A stretch of DNA of 48,216 bases from Euzebya sp. (GTDB lineage Bacteria > Actinomycetota > Nitriliruptoria > Euzebyales > Euzebyaceae), in the NCBI RefSeq assembly GCF_964222135.1, contig NZ_CAXQBR010000078.1:1-48216 (forward strand), given 5' to 3'. The notes under the pieces were generated by a model that did no database searches, was not told where the DNA came from, and was given only the letters and a program-made list of their open reading frames with translations. Shown here one piece after another: positions 47,150 through 48,216 of the stretch. Within the stretch, counting starts at the first letter, position 1; each line of letters opens with the position of its first letter. Both the position numbers and the translations under genes were made by a program.

Positions 47150-48216
47150 CACCCCCCGCGGCCACGCTCGACGCGCGGTTCGCCCTCGCGGTGGGGGAGG
47201 GGCCTGCCCCCGACCGCCCGCTCCTCCCCGTCCAGGACCCCTACCGCGGCGACACCGCCTTCTGGGTCGCCCGCGCCAGCGCCGAGGACGTGCAGTCCGC
47301 GGTCCGGCTTGCCCGTGCCGCGCTCGCCGACCCGCTGCCCGCCCACCGCCGGTCCGCGGTGCTCGACACCGCCGCCGACCTGGTCGACGACGCCGCCGAG
47401 GACCTGACCCGCCTCCTCGTCCGCGAAGCGGGCAAGCCCCGCCGTGCCGCCGCCGGCGAGGTCGCCCGGACCGCCGAGACGCTGCGGTGGAGCGCCGGGG
47501 AGGCGCTGCGGATCACCGGTGAGGCGATCCCCCTCGACGCCGCAGCCGCCGGGGAGGGCCGGCTGGCGTTCACCCTCCGCGAACCCGTCGGCGTGGTCGC
47601 GGCCATCACCCCGACCAACGCGCCCCTCAACCTGGCGGCCCACAAGGTCGGTCCGGCCCTCGCCGCCGGGAACGCCGTCGTCCTCAAGCCGCCGGACGCC
47701 ACCCCGTGCACGGCCCTCGCGCTGCGCGACCTGCTGCTCGCCGCCGGCCTGCCCGCGGCCTGGTTCAGCGTCGTCGTCGGGGGCGGTCTCGGACAGGCGC
47801 TGGTCGCCAACCCCGACGTCGACCTGATCACCTTCACGGGCAGCGTCGAGACGGGTCGGCACATCCGCGCGGCCGCCGGCATCCGCGACGTCATGCTCGA
47901 GCTCGGCGGCAACAGCCCCGTGATCATCCACGCCGACGCCGACCTCGACCGGGCGGTGGGCGCGTGCACCGCGAAGGGCTTCGCCGGCGCCGGGCAGGCG
48001 TGCACGTCGGTGCAGCGGATCATCGCCCACCGCGACGTCGCCGAGGAGGTCGCTCGCCGCCTCGTCGCCGCGGTCGCCGAGCTGGGCGACGGCGACCCCG
48101 ACGACCCCGCCACCACGGTCGCGTCCCTCCGCGACGACGAGTCCGCCGACCGGGTGCGGTCCTGGGTCGCCGAGGCCGTGCAGCGCGGCGCCCGCCTCCT
48201 CACCGGCGGACGGCGG
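47146..48216 (+). CDS. Aldehyde dehydrogenase family protein (3' end cut by window)
   Basis: The visible 357 residues are the N-terminal three quarters of an NAD(P)-dependent aldehyde dehydrogenase. TPTNAPLNLAAHKVGPALAAGN, then VVLKPPDATP, FTGSVETGRHI, the active-site Glu in LELGGNSPV and the catalytic Cys in GAGQACTSVQRI are all present. The NAPLNLxxHKVxPAxAAGN pattern is shared with lactaldehyde, phosphonoacetaldehyde (PhnY-type) and related dehydrogenases. After a ComDE-like decarboxylase the natural substrate is sulfoacetaldehyde (or phosphonoacetaldehyde), oxidised to the carboxylate. The GTG at 47146 overlaps the beta-subunit stop by 4 bp. The gene continues past the window. Confidence 0.88.
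   Translation, partial: MTPPAATLDARFALAVGEGPAPDRPLLPVQDPYRGDTAFWVARASAEDVQSAVRLARAALADPLPAHRRSAVLDTAADLVDDAAEDLTRLLVREAGKPRRAAAGEVARTAETLRWSAGEALRITGEAIPLDAAAAGEGRLAFTLREPVGVVAAITPTNAPLNLAAHKVGPALAAGNAVVLKPPDATPCTALALRDLLLAAGLPAAWFSVVVGGGLGQALVANPDVDLITFTGSVETGRHIRAAAGIRDVMLELGGNSPVIIHADADLDRAVGACTAKGFAGAGQACTSVQRIIAHRDVAEEVARRLVAAVAELGDGDPDDPATTVASLRDDESADRVRSWVAEAVQRGARLLTGGRR

Overview
The window is uniformly very GC-rich coding DNA with many GTG starts, ATGA/GTGA stop-start overlaps and short intergenic gaps. Together with a mycothiol-type CPWC nitroreductase relative, a GAF-ANTAR regulator, a SigB/F-type sigma factor, a DUF222-HNH protein and a Vms1/baeRF-type protein, this points to a high-GC actinobacterium. 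A deep-branching lineage such as Nitriliruptoria/Euzebya is my guess, not something the sequence proves. No rRNA, tRNA, CRISPR array, insertion sequence or phage gene was seen.

Layout. 1-2.5 kb: an ABC exporter pair (ATPase cut by the window edge) and a CPWC thioredoxin-fold protein. 2.6-8.3 kb: two adjacent paralogous c-di-GMP proteins with PAS-GGDEF-EAL-GAF-GGDEF layout. 8.3-8.8 kb: a 528-bp non-coding leader with a degenerate repeat. 8.8-13.75 kb: a complete four-gene 2-oxoacid dehydrogenase operon (E1alpha, E1beta, E2, E3). 13.8-19.3 kb: histidine phosphatase, SDR, a membrane protein with a degenerate kinase-like domain, a DHFR/RibD-like reductase and a CapA-like protein. 19.4-23.3 kb: baeRF protein, GAF-ANTAR protein, sigma factor and a metallo-beta-lactamase-fold hydrolase. 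23.4-28.7 kb: two pseudo-receiver regulators facing a histidine kinase/response regulator pair that is followed by two anchored SH3-like paralogues. 28.7-36.1 kb: a PAS/chemoreceptor-like protein, small membrane protein, MBL hydrolase, PASTA protein, a degenerate SGNH protein, a coiled-coil protein, an M23 peptidase and an HNH protein. 36.2-40.6 kb: a phytoene-desaturase-like FAD enzyme translationally coupled to a large membrane alpha/beta-hydrolase-like protein. 40.7-41.5 kb: a VapBC toxin-antitoxin pair.

41.6-48.2 kb is the most system-like region: MFS transporter, FCD-type GntR regulator, LctP-family permease, a second paralogous GntR regulator, split ThDP decarboxylase subunits resembling sulfopyruvate decarboxylase (ComD/ComE), and an aldehyde dehydrogenase that runs off the end. 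Each of its three promoter regions carries a GTATAC core inside a longer motif (GYAT-N3-GTATAC-N3, ending in ATRC at two of the three), a hexamer rare at this base composition. I read the region as one regulon for uptake and breakdown of a 3-carbon acid whose decarboxylation yields an aldehyde. An organosulfonate is the best guess and a phosphonate is the alternative.

Other signals are regulatory arrays: four 7-bp sites phased at exactly 14 bp before the histidine kinase, four AGATC-cored sites before the PASTA gene, four 9-bp direct repeats before the kinase-like gene, and five genes whose -10-like hexamer lies exactly 6 nt before the start codon, which predicts leaderless transcripts.
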